Part shown: piece by piece, positions 28,974 through 38,137 of the stretch | Layout of the letters: the number at the start of each line of letters is the position of its first letter | Numbering within the stretch: position 1 is the stretch's first letter | Assembly (NCBI RefSeq): GCF_000373145.1 | Contig: NZ_KB890614.1 | Coordinates: 271,282-335,281 of the forward strand | Direction: 5' to 3' | From: Thermus oshimai DSM 12092 | GTDB taxonomy: Bacteria > Deinococcota > Deinococci > Deinococcales > Thermaceae | DNA length: 64,000 nucleotides | Program-made: the position numbers and the translations under genes | Notes under the pieces: generated by a model | Databases searched by the model: none | The model's input: the letters and a program-made list of their open reading frames with translations, nothing else | Told to the model about the DNA's origin: nothing

Positions 28974-30725
28974 CTACCTTAGGGCCTCCTGGACCTCCCC
29001 CGCGGCCACACCCTCCAGGACCACGGTGAGGACCAGGGGGTCCCGCCCCGTGGCCTTCTTCAGGAGCTTCTTCACGGGGTAGGTGATGTCGTCCCGGATG
29101 CGCTCAAGAGGCCTTTTTTCCCTAAAGCCCCGGTGGAGGGCCTCGAGGGCCAGCTTCTTCACCTCCCCCAAAACCCGCTCCCCGGCCTTCACGAACCCCC
29201 GGGACACCACCTCCACCGTGGGGCTGGGGGAGAGGAGGCCGGTGATGAACACCATGCCCTCCTCGGCCATGTGCCGCCGGTCGGCCAGGATCTCCTCGGT
29301 GATGTCCCCCACGCCGAGCCCGTCCACGTAGAGAACCCCGGAGGGCACCGTCCCCACCTTCTCAAAGCTGTCTGGGGTGAGGCGGTAGACCGCGCCGTTT
29401 TCCCCGATGAGGGTTTTCTCCGGGGGGCGGCTCATCCCCTCCGCCAGCCACTTGAAGTTGGTCTGGTGGCGCACCTCCCCGTGCCAGGGGAGGAAGAAGC
29501 GGGGGGTGGTGAGGTTCAGGATGAGCTTGAGCTCCTCCTGGGAGGCGTGGCCCGAGGCGTGGACCTTGTAGGTGGGGGGGTAGAGGACGTAGGCCCCCAG
29601 GGCGTAGAGGCGGTTGATGACCCGGTTCACCGCCTCCTCGTTGCCGGGGATGGGGCTGGAGGAGAGGATCACCGTGTCCCCGGGCTTGATGGCCATCTTG
29701 GCGTGGCCCTCAAAGGCCAGGCGGTGGAGGACGGACATGGGCTGGCCCTGGCTCCCGGTGGCCAGGATGAGGACCTGGTGGTCGGGGAGGTCCTTCACCT
29801 CCTCCAGGGTATAGAGCCGGTCCTTCACCTGGAGGTAGCCCAGCTGCATGGCGATGCGGCTGAACTTGAGCATGCTCCGGCCCTCCATGGCCACCTTGCG
29901 CCCGTACTTCTCCGCCGCCCAGATCACCGCCTGGATGCGGTGGATGTGGCTGGCGAAGGTGGTGACGAAGACCCGGCCCGGGGCCCGGCCGATGGCCCGG
30001 TCCAGCTCCTTGGCGATCTCCATCTCGCTCGGGGTGTAGCCCGGGCGCTCGGCGTTGGTGGAGTCGGCGATGAGGAGCAAAACCCCTTCCGCCCCCGCCT
30101 GGGCCACCTTGGCCAGGTGGGAGACCTTCCCGTCAATGGGGGTGGGGTCCAGCTTAAAGTCCCCGGTGTGGACGATGGTGCCGATGGGGGTGCGGATCAC
30201 CAGCCCCGAGTTGTCGGGGATGGAGTGGGTCATGCGGAAGAGGTCCAGGGTGAAGTACCGGCCCACCTGGATGCGGTCGTCGGGGGAGACCTCCTTGAGG
30301 TTGAAGCTTCCCGGCCTGAGCCCCGCCTCCTCCAGCTTGCCCTTCAAAAGCCCCAGGGTGAGCCTGGCCCCGTAAATGGGCACCTCCGACCCCTTGCCGA
30401 AGACCATGGGCAGGAGGTAGGGCAGGCCCCCGATGTGGTCCTCGTGGCCGTGTGTGAGCACCCAGGCCTTGATGAGGTGGCGGTGCTGGACCAGGTAGTC
30501 CACCCGGGGGATGAGGAGGTCCACCCCGGGCATCCCCTCCTCGGGGAAGGCCAGCCCCCCATCCAGGACGAAGATCTCGTCCCGGTAGCGGAAGGCGGTG
30601 ATGTTCTTGCCGATCTCCCCCATCCCCCCTAAGGGGATGATCTCCAGGGCGTCCTGGGGGCTTGGGGCCGGGGTTTCCCCGGGCTTGCGCCGCCTTCTCC
30701 TGCGCGGTTTCCGTTCTTTTTCCAT
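28974..30725 (-). CDS. rnj: ribonuclease J
   Basis: A 583-residue metallo-beta-lactamase/beta-CASP ribonuclease. RNase J has 5'-3' exonuclease and endonuclease activity in mRNA turnover and rRNA maturation. A basic N-terminal tail (KPRRRRRRKPGE) precedes the catalytic domain. Metal motifs are THGHEDHIGG, the HTGDFKLD aspartate and, in the beta-CASP part, ASGHASQEELK. The C-terminal domain (about 460-583) is present. AAGGAGG lies before the ATG. It follows pnp by 50 bases containing a strong hairpin. Together with PNPase it forms a 3'/5' decay pair, which is expected since Thermus lacks RNase E-type organisation typical of Escherichia coli. Confidence 0.95.
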   Translation of the reverse strand: MEKERKPRRRRRRKPGETPAPSPQDALEIIPLGGMGEIGKNITAFRYRDEIFVLDGGLAFPEEGMPGVDLLIPRVDYLVQHRHLIKAWVLTHGHEDHIGGLPYLLPMVFGKGSEVPIYGARLTLGLLKGKLEEAGLRPGSFNLKEVSPDDRIQVGRYFTLDLFRMTHSIPDNSGLVIRTPIGTIVHTGDFKLDPTPIDGKVSHLAKVAQAGAEGVLLLIADSTNAERPGYTPSEMEIAKELDRAIGRAPGRVFVTTFASHIHRIQAVIWAAEKYGRKVAMEGRSMLKFSRIAMQLGYLQVKDRLYTLEEVKDLPDHQVLILATGSQGQPMSVLHRLAFEGHAKMAIKPGDTVILSSSPIPGNEEAVNRVINRLYALGAYVLYPPTYKVHASGHASQEELKLILNLTTPRFFLPWHGEVRHQTNFKWLAEGMSRPPEKTLIGENGAVYRLTPDSFEKVGTVPSGVLYVDGLGVGDITEEILADRRHMAEEGMVFITGLLSPSPTVEVVSRGFVKAGERVLGEVKKLALEALHRGFREKRPLERIRDDITYPVKKLLKKATGRDPLVLTVVLEGVAAGEVQEALR

Positions 30726-30739
30726 AAACCTCCTTTTTT

Positions 30740-30757
30740 ACGGGCCCTGGGGCCCGT
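30740..30757 (-). promoter_or_regulatory. hairpin between pnp and rnj
   Basis: ACGGGCCC (30740-30747) pairs with GGGCCCGT (30750-30757) in the 50-base pnp-rnj gap. On the transcribed strand it is followed by AAAAAAGGAGG, the rnj ribosome-binding site, not a U-run. A processing or translation-control role is more likely than termination. Confidence 0.45.
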
Positions 30758-30775
30758 TCGCTTCGCGGGTAGGGC

Positions 30776-32920
30776 CTAGGAGCGCCGCCTGGGGGGGATC
30801 TTCCCTTCCAGCTCGGGGCGGATCAGGTCAATCTTGCCCTTCTCGTCAATGCGGTGCACCTTGACCTTGATCACGTCCCCCACCTTGAGGTGGTCCTCCA
30901 CCCGCTCCACCCGGCCCGGGGCCACCTGGCTGATGTGGAGGAGGCCCTCCGTGCCCGGGAAGAGGCTGATGAAGGCCCCGAAGGGGGTGATCTTGGTCAC
31001 GGTGCCCTCGTAGATCTCGCCCACCTTGGCCTCCCGGGTGAGGGCCTCGATCTGGGCCTTGGCCTTCTCCGCCGCGGCCATGTCGCTGGAGTAGATGCGG
31101 ACCGTCCCGTCCTCCTCGATGTCCACCTCCACCCCAAGCTCCTCCAAGGCGCGCACGTTCTTGCCCCCGGGGCCGATGACCAGGCCGATCTTGTCCACGG
31201 GCACCTTGAGGGAGAGGATCCGGGGGGCGAAGGGCTTGAGCTCGGGGCGGGGGGCGGGGAGGACCTGTTCCATGAGGTCCAGGATCTTGAGCCGGGCCTC
31301 CCGGGCCTGCAGGAGGGCTTCCTTAAGGACCTCCCGGGGCAGGCCCCCCACCTTGTTGTCCATCTGCAGGGCGGTGATGCCCTCCCTGGTGCCCGCCACC
31401 TTGAAGTCCATGTCCCCCAGGGCATCCTCCAGGCCCAGGATGTCCGTGAGGATCACCGCCCGGTCCCCTTCCCATACGAGGCCCATGGCCACCCCGGCCA
31501 CGGGGCGGCGGATGGGCACCCCGGCGTCCATGAGGGCCAGGCAGCCCGCGCAGACCGTGGCCATGGAGCTGGAGCCGTTGGACTCCAGCACGTCCCCCAC
31601 CACCCGGATGGTGTAGGGGAAGTCCTCCTCCTTGGGGAGGACGGCCCGTAGGGCCCGCTTGGCCAGGTTGCCGTGGCCCACCTCCCGCCTCGAGACCCCC
31701 CGAAGGCGCTTCACCTCCCCGGTGGAGAAGGGGGGGAAGTTGTAGTGGACCAGGAAGGGGTCGGTCTCGTCAATGCCCAGGTCGTCGATGATCTGCTCGT
31801 CCCGGCCCGTGCCCAGGGTGACCGTGCCTAGGACCTGGGTCTCCCCCCGGGTGAAGACCGCGGAACCGTGGGCCCGGGGCAGGACGTCCACCTCGATCCA
31901 GATGGGCCTTAAGTCCTTGGGCCCCCGGCCGTCCGCCCGCCTGCCCTCCTCCAGCACCAAGCGCCTCAGCTCCTTGCGGACGATCTCCTCAAAGGCGCTC
32001 TCGTAGAGGGGTTTCTTCTCCTCCAAGGGGGCGCCGTCCTCCCCCTTGGGGAGGGCCTCCAGGATGAGGGCCTCCCGGAAGGCCTCGAGGGCCCGGCTGC
32101 GCTCCCCTTTGCTCGCGGTCTGGAGCACGGCGGAAAGCCCCCGCTCCAGGGCCAGGCGGTAGAGGGCCTCCTTCTCCTCCTCCCCCAGGGTCTCGGGGGG
32201 GGTCCAGGCCATCTTGGGCTTGCCCAGGGCCTTGGCCATGGCCTCCTGCAGGTCCAGGATGGGCCCCATGGCCCGATGGGCGAACTCTAGGGCCTGGACC
32301 ATGGTCTCCTCGTCCACCTCTCCCGCCCCGGCCTCCACCATGAGGATGGCCTCGCGGCTTCCCGCCACCACCAGGTCCAGGGCGCTTTCCTCCAGCTCCT
32401 GCAGGGTGGGGTTTAGGACGAAGCTCCCCCCGATGAGCCCCACCCGCACCGCGGCGATGGGGCCCTGCCAGGGGATGTCCGAAAGCAGGAGGGCCGCGCT
32501 GGCCGCGATGGGGCCCAGGATGTCCGGGGGGTTCTTCTGGTCCGCGGAGAGCACGGTGACGATGATCTGGACCTCGTGGCGGAAGCCTTTGGGGAAGAGG
32601 GGGCGGATGGGCCGGTCCGTCATCCGGGCGGAGAGGATGGCCTTCTCCCCGGGGCGGCCCTCCCGGCGCATGAAGCTCCCCGGGATCTTGCCCACGGCGT
32701 AGTGCCGCTCCTCAAACTCCACGGTGAGGGGGAGGAAGTCCGCCTGGATGGGCTCCTCCGAGGCCTGGGCCGTGGCCAGGACCACGGTGTCCGCGTAGCG
32801 CACCAGAACCGACCCTGAGGCCTGCTTGGCGTACTTGCCGGTTTCCAGGACCAGGAGCCGGCCGCCCACCTCCGTCTGGAACCGGTGGGCCTGGGGGGTA
32901 TTGGGTGTGGCTTCGGGCAT
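30776..32920 (-). CDS. pnp: polynucleotide phosphorylase
   Basis: A 714-residue PNPase, the 3'-5' phosphorolytic exoribonuclease. Two RNase PH-like domains (about 10-230 and 320-550) flank an all-helical linker; the second carries [11 protein letters not shown] and [13 protein letters not shown] domain ([17 protein letters not shown]) and an S1 domain ([18 protein letters not shown]) follow. It ends in a basic tail. The start [10 protein letters not shown] is slightly longer than many homologues. It lies downstream of rpsO on the same strand, the conserved bacterial rpsO-pnp order, but a terminator in the gap and a TAAGGA-like box 7 bases before its ATG suggest partly separate expression. Confidence 0.96.
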   Translation of the reverse strand: MPEATPNTPQAHRFQTEVGGRLLVLETGKYAKQASGSVLVRYADTVVLATAQASEEPIQADFLPLTVEFEERHYAVGKIPGSFMRREGRPGEKAILSARMTDRPIRPLFPKGFRHEVQIIVTVLSADQKNPPDILGPIAASAALLLSDIPWQGPIAAVRVGLIGGSFVLNPTLQELEESALDLVVAGSREAILMVEAGAGEVDEETMVQALEFAHRAMGPILDLQEAMAKALGKPKMAWTPPETLGEEEKEALYRLALERGLSAVLQTASKGERSRALEAFREALILEALPKGEDGAPLEEKKPLYESAFEEIVRKELRRLVLEEGRRADGRGPKDLRPIWIEVDVLPRAHGSAVFTRGETQVLGTVTLGTGRDEQIIDDLGIDETDPFLVHYNFPPFSTGEVKRLRGVSRREVGHGNLAKRALRAVLPKEEDFPYTIRVVGDVLESNGSSSMATVCAGCLALMDAGVPIRRPVAGVAMGLVWEGDRAVILTDILGLEDALGDMDFKVAGTREGITALQMDNKVGGLPREVLKEALLQAREARLKILDLMEQVLPAPRPELKPFAPRILSLKVPVDKIGLVIGPGGKNVRALEELGVEVDIEEDGTVRIYSSDMAAAEKAKAQIEALTREAKVGEIYEGTVTKITPFGAFISLFPGTEGLLHISQVAPGRVERVEDHLKVGDVIKVKVHRIDEKGKIDLIRPELEGKIPPRRRS

Positions 32921-32982
32921 AACCTTATCCTTAGGCAGCCCCCCAGGGGCCTAAAGCCTCCAGGGGTCCATTTTGAGGAAAA

Positions 32983-33008
32983 GGCGGGACCGGTCTTCCG
33001 GCCCCGCC
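32983..33008 (-). terminator. terminator of rpsO
   Basis: A stem of ten pairs with one A-C mismatch (32983-32993 with 32998-33008, loop TCTT) lies 19 bases after the rpsO stop. On the - strand TTTTCC follows, as in an intrinsic terminator. Read-through into pnp is likely in part. Confidence 0.75.
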
Positions 33009-33026
33009 CCCGACCTAAGGTTTAGT

Positions 33027-33296
33027 TTACCCCCGGATCCCCAACTTCTCAACCAGGGCCTGGTAGCGCTCGGGGTCTTCCCGCCGCAGGTAGCGGAGAA
33101 GCCGCTTCCTTTGCCCCACCAGCATGAGAAGCCCCCGGTGGGAGTGGTGGTCGTGCTTGTGCTGGGCGAGGTGCTCCGAAAGCCGGTTGATCCTCAGGGT
33201 GAGGAGGGCGATCTGGACCTCGGTGCTCCCCGTGTCCCCGGGGAAGCGGGCAAAGGCCTCGATGGTCTTCTGCTTTTCCTCTTTGCTGATGGGCAT
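33027..33296 (-). CDS. rpsO: 30S ribosomal protein S15
   Basis: An 89-residue S15, the standard bacterial length, which binds the central domain of 16S rRNA (helices 20-22). Segments [34 protein letters not shown] and [11 protein letters not shown] (quoted in part) are diagnostic. The frame is open far upstream, but S15 proteins start at MPISKEEK, which fits the ATG at 33296 behind AGGAG. Order rpsO-pnp is conserved in bacteria. Confidence 0.97.
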   Translation of the reverse strand: MPISKEEKQKTIEAFARFPGDTGSTEVQIALLTLRINRLSEHLAQHKHDHHSHRGLLMLVGQRKRLLRYLRREDPERYQALVEKLGIRG

Positions 33297-33360
33297 CTTC
33301 TCCTCCGTCAGGGGGGAAGGCGCTTTTAGCCCCTTCCTCCTCAAAGGCCTCCCAAGGGCC

Positions 33361-34509
33361 TCACTTAGGATAGGGGGCCTTTTCCCTTCCGTCAACCAGG
33401 AAGAGGAGGAGGGCGAGGAGGGCCAGGCCCGCCCCCACCCCGAAGGCCGCCCGGGCCCCCAAGGCCTGCCAGAGCAGGCCAAAAAGGAGGCTTGCCGGCA
33501 GGAGGAGAAGCCCGGTCAAGGTGTGGTAGAGGCCCATGGCGCTGGCCTTTTCCTCCTTGGGCACCAAGGTGGCCAGGTAGGCCCGGCTCGCCCCCTCAAA
33601 GAGGGCGGAGTAGAGGGCGTAAAGGAGGAGGAAGGCCACCCCAAAGAGGGCGCGTTCCGCCAGGGCGAAGCCCAGGTAGACCAGGGCGTAAAGGGCGTAC
33701 CCCAGGGCCACCGCCTTCCTGAGCCCCACCCGGTCCGCCAGGCTCCCAAAGGGGTAGGCCAGGAGGGCGTAGCCCAGGTTGTACAGGGTGTAGGCCAGGG
33801 TCACCTCTCCCTCGCTAAGCCCCAGTTCCTTTAGGCGCAGGAGCAGAAAGGCGTTGGAGGAAAGGGCCAGGGTGAAAAGGGCCGACACCAGGAGGAAGCG
33901 CCGGTACCCCCGTCCCATGCGGCCGAGGCGCAAAGGGGGAAGGGGCCTTGGGGGCCCGGGCCTCTCCTTCAAGAGAAAGAGGAGGAGGAAGGCCAGGAGG
34001 GCGGGGAGGGCGGAGGCCAAAAACACCCCCCTCAGGCCCAGGTGGGGGAGGAGGAAAAAGGCCAAGAGCGGGCCCAAGGTGGCCCCCAGGGTGTCCAGGC
34101 CCCGATGCAGGCCGTAGGCCCGGCCCAGGGCCTCCTGGGGGACGCTTTCCGCGATGAGGGCGTCCCGGGGGGCGGTGCGCAGGCCCTTGCCCATGCGGTC
34201 CAGAAACCGGTAGAGGAGGACGTGCCCGGGGAGGGTGGCCAGGGCCAGGAGGGGCCGGAAGAGGGCGGGCAGGCCGTAGCCCAAAAGGAGGAGGGGGCGC
34301 CTCCGCCCCAGGCGGTCCGAGACCCGGCCCCCCACCACCTTGAAGAGGCTGGCCGTGGCCTCCGCCACCCCTTCCACCAGGCCCACCGTGGCCGCCCCCG
34401 CCCCCAGGCCCACCAGGAAGAGGGGGAGGAGGGGGTAGACCATCTCGCTGGCCACGTCCATGAGGAGGCTCACCAGGCCCAGGAGCCAGATGGTGGAGGG
34501 GAGCTTCAT
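33361..34509 (-). CDS. major facilitator superfamily transporter
   Basis: A 382-residue membrane protein with about twelve hydrophobic helices. The MFS loop 2-3 motif appears as [15 protein letters not shown], and its repeat in the second half as [13 protein letters not shown]. The segment [22 protein letters not shown] matches a bacterial MFS subfamily whose substrate is unknown. It starts inside the stop of the upstream membrane-protein gene (ATGA overlap), so the two are translationally coupled. An efflux role is the default guess; the substrate cannot be told from sequence. Confidence 0.88.
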   Translation of the reverse strand: MKLPSTIWLLGLVSLLMDVASEMVYPLLPLFLVGLGAGAATVGLVEGVAEATASLFKVVGGRVSDRLGRRRPLLLLGYGLPALFRPLLALATLPGHVLLYRFLDRMGKGLRTAPRDALIAESVPQEALGRAYGLHRGLDTLGATLGPLLAFFLLPHLGLRGVFLASALPALLAFLLLFLLKERPGPPRPLPPLRLGRMGRGYRRFLLVSALFTLALSSNAFLLLRLKELGLSEGEVTLAYTLYNLGYALLAYPFGSLADRVGLRKAVALGYALYALVYLGFALAERALFGVAFLLLYALYSALFEGASRAYLATLVPKEEKASAMGLYHTLTGLLLLPASLLFGLLWQALGARAAFGVGAGLALLALLLFLVDGREKAPYPK

Positions 34510-34985
34510 GGCCTACCCCTGTAGAGGAGGTAAAGGAGGGGGATCTCGGGCAGGGCCATGAGGAGGCTCAAGGGGTCCAGAGGGGCCGGGGCCAAGAGGG
34601 CGGGCCCTAAGGGGGTGCTAAAGGGAAGGGGCAGGGTGCGGGTGAGGAGGAAAAGCCCGAGGTAGACGCCGGAAAGCCCTAGCCCCACTCCCCAGACCCC
34701 TCTCGCGAAGGGGGGGTCTTTCTCGGGGTACATGAACCGGAGGACCAGGAGGGCCAGGGCGTAGGTGGCCTTGAGGGCGAGGAGGGCCAGGAAGAGCCTT
34801 CCATAGAGGAAGTACTCGCTCACCAGGCCGTAGCGCACCGCCTCGAGCTCCGAAACCCCAAGGGCGCTTCCGCAAAGCCCCTCCCCCAGGACCTCCCCCA
34901 GGCTCAGGCCCAAGAACTGCAGGAAAAAGGGGGCGAGCTCGAGGCCCACCACCCAAGGAAGCCAAGGACCGGCCACAAAGCCCAT
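34506..34985 (-). CDS. membrane protein of unknown function, coupled to the MFS transporter
   Basis: A 159-residue protein with about four hydrophobic segments (near residues 8-30, 60-82, 95-115 and 135-155). I do not recognise the family. The start at 34985 fits a TATCCT box 7 bases upstream, predicting a leaderless mRNA. Its stop overlaps the MFS start, so it may be an accessory membrane subunit or just a co-transcribed neighbour. Two cysteines sit only in or near the first third; no enzymatic motif is visible. Confidence 0.75.
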   Translation of the reverse strand: MGFVAGPWLPWVVGLELAPFFLQFLGLSLGEVLGEGLCGSALGVSELEAVRYGLVSEYFLYGRLFLALLALKATYALALLVLRFMYPEKDPPFARGVWGVGLGLSGVYLGLFLLTRTLPLPFSTPLGPALLAPAPLDPLSLLMALPEIPLLYLLYRGRP

Positions 34986-34992
34986 CCCCTAA

Positions 34993-34998
34993 AGGATA
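34993..34998 (-). promoter_or_regulatory. -10 box (TATCCT) for the membrane protein-MFS operon
   Basis: TATCCT at 34998-34993 lies 7 bases before the ATG at 34985. It lies directly at the foot of the hairpin that ends the cytochrome ba3 operon, so terminator and promoter are packed into 40 bases. Confidence 0.55.
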
Positions 34999-34999
34999 C

Positions 35000-35024
35000 C
35001 CCTGGGGGCCAAAGGCCCCCAGGG
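35000..35024 (-). terminator. hairpin at the end of the cytochrome ba3 operon
   Basis: A perfect 11-bp stem (CCCTGGGGGCC at 35000-35010 with 35014-35024), loop AAA, lies 11 bases past the cbaA stop. It is not followed by a U-run on the - strand. Confidence 0.65.
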
Positions 35025-35035
35025 AAGGAAGTCCC

Positions 35036-36724
35036 CTACCAGAGGCGCATGCCCGGTACCGGGTTCAGGTTGCTGAAGAGCTGGGCCAGGGTGGGCCCGT
35101 AGGCCAGGAGGACCAGGATCACCGCCACCGCGAACCAGAAGCCGATGCGGTCCAGGGCCAGGATGACCCTGCGGTCCTCAGGTCCCGAGATCACCTCCGC
35201 AAAGGGCACGGGGGCCTCGGCCAGGGCGGGGTCCCGCCGGGCGGAGAGGAGGACGCTGAAAAGGCCGTAGATGAAGAGGAGGAGGGCCACCAGGAGGACG
35301 ATGCCGCTGATCACGTTAAAGATCATGGGCACCGCGGCGTGGGTGTAGGCGTCCGGCACCTGGGCGATGTAGGCCCTGCGGGGCACGTTTAAAAGGCCCG
35401 CCCAGTGGAGGCCGAGGGCCATGATCATCATCCCCAGGAACCAGAGCCACACCACCGCCAGGCCGAGCCGCCTCTGCCCATCGGTGATGGGCTTGCCCGT
35501 GAGGTTGGGGATGAGCCAGTAGAGGGAGCCCATGGCGGTGAGGGTGACCAGGCTGGCCACCTGGAGGTGGAAGTGGCCGGGGATCCAGGCGGTGTTGTGC
35601 ACCACGTAGTCCAGGGTGAAGCTGGCGTTCACGAGGCCCCCCGCCCCGCCGGGGATGAAGCCCAAAAGGCCCAGGACGGGGGCCACGAAGGCGGGGTTGT
35701 CCCAGGGAAGGGCCTTAATCCAGCCCAGAAGCCCCCGGCCGCCCCGCATGCGGCCTGCAATCTCCAGGCTCGCGGCCAGGGTGAAGGCGGTGATGAGGCT
35801 CGGCACCGCCACGAACATGGTGAGAACGGAGTGGATCATCTTCCAGGTGGGGTCAATGCCGGGGTCGGCGAACTGGTGGTGGAAGCCCACCGGGGTGGAG
35901 AGGAGGAGGAAGAGGAGGAAGACGATCCGGGCCAGGGGGTCGGAGATGAGCTTGCCCCCCGCCTGCTTGGGCAAGACGGTGTAGAGGATGGCGTAGGCGG
36001 GCAGGAGCCAGAAGTAGACGATGGGGTGGCCCGTCCACCAGAAGAGGGTGCGGGTGATGAGGGGATCCACCCCCTCCATGAGCCCAAAGGACCAGGGGAG
36101 GAGGAAGAGCACCGCCTCGAGCACGAGCCCGATGGAGGCGATGAACCACATGAGCCAGAAGGTCACCGCCATGTAGGTGACCAGGGGCGTGGGGCGGCCG
36201 GGGTTTGCGGCCTTCCAGCGCCGCCAGAGGTCCAGGACGATGTAGATGCTCACCCAGGTGGAGAGCACGAAGACGCTGGCCCCCAGGTAGAAGGCCCAGT
36301 GCCCCTTAAGGGGCGGGTAGAAGGTATAGAGCACCGTGGCCTCGTTGGCGAGAAGGGGAAGGGCGGCGATGACCAGGCCGATGAAGGCCATCCACCAGGA
36401 GAGCCACATGAGGCCCATGTTGGGCCTCATGTTGAGCTCCCGGGCGGGGAGGTAGACCATGATGGCCTGGGCGAAGAGCTGGGTGAAGACGATGGCGTTC
36501 AAGACCCCGTGCAGGGTCAGGCCCTGGTAGTAGGACTGGACGAAGGGCAAAAGGCGCTTAAGGAGAGGGTAAGCGTCCACGTTCCCGTAGTTCAGGGCCT
36601 GGAAGGGGCCGAAGAGGCTCCCCACGATCACCGCGATAAAGCCCAAGACCAGGAAGTAGAGGGTGGCCTTCTTTTCCGGATAGGCCGCGTACACGCGGCT
36701 CATTTCACCGACTCGCGCCGCCAT
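35036..36724 (-). CDS. cbaA: cytochrome ba3 oxidase subunit I
   Basis: A 562-residue heme-copper oxidase subunit I of the B family, the catalytic subunit that reduces O2 to water and pumps protons. By length-matched alignment with the T. thermophilus protein, heme b ligands are H72 and H386, heme a3 ligand H384 and CuB ligands H233, H282 and H283, with the H233-Y237 cross-link pair in GHPIVYFWLL. About 13 transmembrane helices are visible. Compared with the HB8 protein as I remember it, substitutions are scattered, for instance at the N-terminus, with no gaps. It is the last gene of cbaD-cbaB-cbaA. ba3 is the high-affinity oxidase made at low oxygen. Confidence 0.97.
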   Translation of the reverse strand: MAARVGEMSRVYAAYPEKKATLYFLVLGFIAVIVGSLFGPFQALNYGNVDAYPLLKRLLPFVQSYYQGLTLHGVLNAIVFTQLFAQAIMVYLPARELNMRPNMGLMWLSWWMAFIGLVIAALPLLANEATVLYTFYPPLKGHWAFYLGASVFVLSTWVSIYIVLDLWRRWKAANPGRPTPLVTYMAVTFWLMWFIASIGLVLEAVLFLLPWSFGLMEGVDPLITRTLFWWTGHPIVYFWLLPAYAILYTVLPKQAGGKLISDPLARIVFLLFLLLSTPVGFHHQFADPGIDPTWKMIHSVLTMFVAVPSLITAFTLAASLEIAGRMRGGRGLLGWIKALPWDNPAFVAPVLGLLGFIPGGAGGLVNASFTLDYVVHNTAWIPGHFHLQVASLVTLTAMGSLYWLIPNLTGKPITDGQRRLGLAVVWLWFLGMMIMALGLHWAGLLNVPRRAYIAQVPDAYTHAAVPMIFNVISGIVLLVALLLFIYGLFSVLLSARRDPALAEAPVPFAEVISGPEDRRVILALDRIGFWFAVAVILVLLAYGPTLAQLFSNLNPVPGMRLW

Positions 36725-36727
36725 AGC

Positions 36728-37231
36728 TCACTCCTTCACCACAACCTTGCCGAACATGTTCTGGTGGCCAAGGCCGCAGTACTGGTTGCAGATGATCCGG
36801 TACTCCCCGGCCCGCTTGAAGGTGTAACGCACGGTGGACACCTCCCCGGGCAGGACCTCCACGTTGATGTTGGTGCCCTCCACGTGGAAACCGTGGATCA
36901 CGTCGGGGCTGGTGATCTTGAAGACGATCTCCGCTCCCTTGGGCACCTCAATGGGGTTGGGCTGGTAGCCGAAGGCGAAGGCTAGGACGTAGACCGTGTA
37001 CTGGTTGGGCCCGGTCTGGACCACCGCCTGGGCCGGGTCGGCCCAGGGGCCCTCCGTGCGCACCTTGGTGGGGTCCACCCGCTCCAGCTTCCCTGCGGGG
37101 ATGGCCCCGGCGGTGTGGGTGGCCAGGGTGTAGCCGATGAGGGCGATGAAGAACAGGACCATCACCACCGAAAACGCGATCCAGGCCCGCTCGTAGACCA
37201 GGATGGCCTTGTGCACCTTGTGCTCGTCCAT
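36728..37231 (-). CDS. cbaB: cytochrome ba3 oxidase subunit II (CuA)
   Basis: A 167-residue subunit II with one N-terminal transmembrane helix (about 12-37) and a periplasmic cupredoxin domain. The CuA ligands are H113, C148, C152, H156 and M159 in IICNQYCGLGHQNMFG. It accepts electrons from cytochrome c552. It lies between cbaD (3-base gap) and cbaA (3-base gap) in one operon. The T. thermophilus protein is one residue longer at the N-terminus. Confidence 0.97.
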   Translation of the reverse strand: MDEHKVHKAILVYERAWIAFSVVMVLFFIALIGYTLATHTAGAIPAGKLERVDPTKVRTEGPWADPAQAVVQTGPNQYTVYVLAFAFGYQPNPIEVPKGAEIVFKITSPDVIHGFHVEGTNINVEVLPGEVSTVRYTFKRAGEYRIICNQYCGLGHQNMFGKVVVKE

Positions 37232-37234
37232 ACC

Positions 37235-37339
37235 CTACCCCCGGGCGAAGAAGAGGGCGTATACCCCCAGCCAGAAGACCAGGATGGTGATGCTGAGAAC
37301 CACCACGACTCCTAAAGCCCCAACCGGTTTTTCTTCCAT
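37235..37339 (-). CDS. cbaD: cytochrome ba3 oxidase subunit IIa (34-residue single helix)
   Basis: A 34-residue peptide, MEEKPVGALGVVVVLSITI followed by LVFWLGVYALFFARG, forming one membrane helix. It matches the small subunit IIa seen in the ba3 crystal structure, which replaces a helix missing from subunit II. It is too small for most gene finders. GGAGG lies 8 bases before the ATG, and the stop is 3 bases before the cbaB start. It is the first gene of the operon and defines where the promoter must lie. Confidence 0.93.
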   Translation of the reverse strand: MEEKPVGALGVVVVLSITILVFWLGVYALFFARG

Positions 37340-37366
37340 ACCCGTGCCTCCCTCCACGGCGGTTGC

Positions 37367-37372
37367 CGTATA
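37367..37372 (-). promoter_or_regulatory. predicted -10 box of the cytochrome ba3 operon
   Basis: On the - strand TATACG (37372-37367), within the palindrome CGTATACG, lies 27 bases before the cbaD ATG. This leaves a short leader of about 20 bases with GGAGG. A weak TTTTGG-like -35 lies about 16 bases upstream. Confidence 0.5.
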
Positions 37373-37415
37373 CGGGGCTCATGGTAGCCAAAACCCCGGT
37401 CCAAGGCGAGGTACA

Positions 37416-37458
37416 TTTGTCCCTTCGCAAGGCCCTTTTGGAGGACTTTTGTCCCTTC
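37416..37458. promoter_or_regulatory. paired 11-bp direct repeats upstream of the ba3 promoter
   Basis: TTTGTCCCTTC occurs at 37416-37426 and again at 37448-37458, exactly 32 bases apart (about three helical turns). Relative to the predicted start they are centred near -61 and -93, typical activator positions. In the gene direction they read GAAGGGACAAA. They may be sites for an oxygen- or redox-responsive regulator. Confidence 0.45.
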
Positions 37459-37504
37459 CTTCTCAAGAAGCCTGGCCTTTTACAGGGTAGGGGTATAGAG
37501 GAAA

Positions 37505-37530
37505 CCCCCTGGACCCTGGGGTCCAGGGGG
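37505..37530 (-). terminator. terminator of mglBA
   Basis: A perfect 11-bp stem (CCCCCTGGACC at 37505-37515, complement at 37520-37530) with a 4-base loop lies 15 bases past the mglA stop. TTTC follows on the - strand. Confidence 0.75.
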
Positions 37531-37545
37531 CCTTGGGCTTTCCCC

Positions 37546-38136
37546 TTACGCCCCGCTTCCCACCCGGGCCAGGACCAGGCGGCTCACCTCCTTCAGGGTT
37601 TCAAACACCCCTTTGCCCTCCGTGGCCACGGCCTCAAAGACGGGGAAGCGCCCCTCGGGGTCCACCACCGCCCGGACCATCTCCACGGGAAGGGCATCCG
37701 GGAGGTCGCGCTTGTTCACCTGCAGGACGATGGGGAGGTCCTCCAGCTTGAGGCCGTATTCCGCCAGGTTCTCCCGCATGTTGCGCATGCTCTCCGCGTT
37801 GGCCCTTAGGCGGTTTGGGGCCGAGTCCGCCACGAAGACGATGCCGTCCACCCCCCTTAGGATGAGCTTGCGGCTGGCGTTGTAGAAGACCTGCCCCGGC
37901 ACGGTGTAGAGGTGGAACCGGGTTTTGAAGCCCTTCACCTCCCCCAGGTCCAGGGGCAGGAAGTCAAAGAACAGGGTGCGCTCGTCCTCGGTGGCCAGGG
38001 AGATCATCTCCCCTTTGCGCCCCTCGGGGATTTTGCCGTAGATCCACTTGAGGTTGGTGGTCTTCCCGGAAAGGCCAGGGCCGTAGTAGACGATCTTGAA
38101 GTTGATCTCACGGTTGGCGAAGTTGATGGTGCTCAT
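37546..38136 (-). CDS. mglA: MglA small Ras-like GTPase (polarity switch)
   Basis: A 196-residue bacterial Ras-like GTPase. The P-loop is [10 protein letters not shown] (residues 19-28), switch 2 reads [16 protein letters not shown], and the guanine motif is NKRD. MglA-GTP sets cell polarity and directs motility, including type IV pilus twitching, which Thermus has. The start [21 protein letters not shown] matches the T. thermophilus protein used in structural work. It lies 1 base after mglB in the same operon. Confidence 0.96.
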   Translation of the reverse strand: MSTINFANREINFKIVYYGPGLSGKTTNLKWIYGKIPEGRKGEMISLATEDERTLFFDFLPLDLGEVKGFKTRFHLYTVPGQVFYNASRKLILRGVDGIVFVADSAPNRLRANAESMRNMRENLAEYGLKLEDLPIVLQVNKRDLPDALPVEMVRAVVDPEGRFPVFEAVATEGKGVFETLKEVSRLVLARVGSGA

Positions 38137-38137
38137 G

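Noticed and set aside
30740..30757. pnp-rnj hairpin as an intrinsic terminator
   Set aside because: On the transcribed strand it is followed by an A-rich ribosome-binding site rather than a U-run, so termination is not supported.
35405..36985. A 526-codon + strand frame opposite cbaA/cbaB
   Set aside because: Antisense shadow of the cytochrome oxidase genes with no family resemblance or start signals.
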